A DNA stretch of 5,721 nucleotides, from NCBI GenBank assembly GCA_003219675.1, contig QHPW01000383.1, forward strand, positions 1 to 5,721, in the 5' to 3' direction. Made by a program: the position numbers and the translations under genes. This stretch comes from Verrucomicrobiota bacterium. GTDB taxonomy: Bacteria > Verrucomicrobiota > Verrucomicrobiia > Limisphaerales > AV2. The stretch's first letter is position 1. Every line of letters begins with the position of its first letter. The notes under the pieces are model-generated. The model had not been told where the DNA came from. It saw only the letters and a list, made by a program, of their open reading frames with translations, and did no database searches. Shown here piece after piece: positions 5,659 through 5,721 of the stretch.

Positions 5659-5721
5659 CTCGCTCTTTTTTCAGGCGCAGTATTCGCAGTTGACGATGAC
5701 CCCGGTCGCTCTAAATTTGCT

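Noticed and set aside
5637..5671. Terminator after the receiver gene: palindrome GCAGCGCGCGCTGC (5637-5650) and a run of six T (5666-5671)
   Set aside because: The palindrome lies inside the coding sequence and is 15 nt from the T-run, so the two do not form a standard intrinsic terminator.
5695..5721. Possible start of another plus-strand gene (ATG at 5695, running off the window)
   Set aside because: Only nine codons are visible, there is no ribosome-binding site before it, and nothing can be recognised, so it cannot be supported.

Overview
The window is GC-rich and gene-dense. It looks like chromosomal DNA from a Verrucomicrobiota-type soil or plant-litter bacterium (Pedosphaera/Limisphaerales-like). 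This is an inference from three things: a secreted GH62 arabinofuranosidase; a protein built from the 'SNLxNW...FYRV' and 'PPGYSMIANPL' modules that I associate with that phylum; and GC-rich dispersed palindromes between genes. No rRNA, tRNA, CRISPR array or transposase gene is visible.

Layout. Positions 1-338 hold no convincing gene. Instead there are three copies of a small twin-hairpin repeat: two face each other at 1-48 and 101-144, and a third at 193-238 lies inside a pair of imperfect 33-nt inverted repeats (168-281). Next, a small cupin protein is encoded on the minus strand (339-710). It starts only 30 bp from a divergent plus-strand gene (741-2177) for a membrane-anchored protein of unknown function. 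That gene is followed after 45 bp by a MiaE-type tRNA hydroxylase gene (2223-2795), probably co-transcribed. A long perfect inverted repeat (2830-2903) sits in the convergent gap between this gene and a minus-strand GH62 arabinofuranosidase gene (2988-4025). A 209-bp divergent gap leads to a two-module beta-rich protein gene (4235-5095). The last gene encodes a stand-alone CheY-like receiver (5290-5658).

How they fit together. There is no single pathway. GH62 removes arabinose side chains from arabinoxylan, MiaE adjusts tRNA position 37 in an oxygen-dependent way, and the receiver must take its phosphate from a kinase encoded elsewhere. The least explained content is the repeats. The twin hairpins keep their fold while their stem sequences change in compensating pairs, which points to a family maintained for its structure. 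I do not see a new multi-gene system in the protein-coding part.
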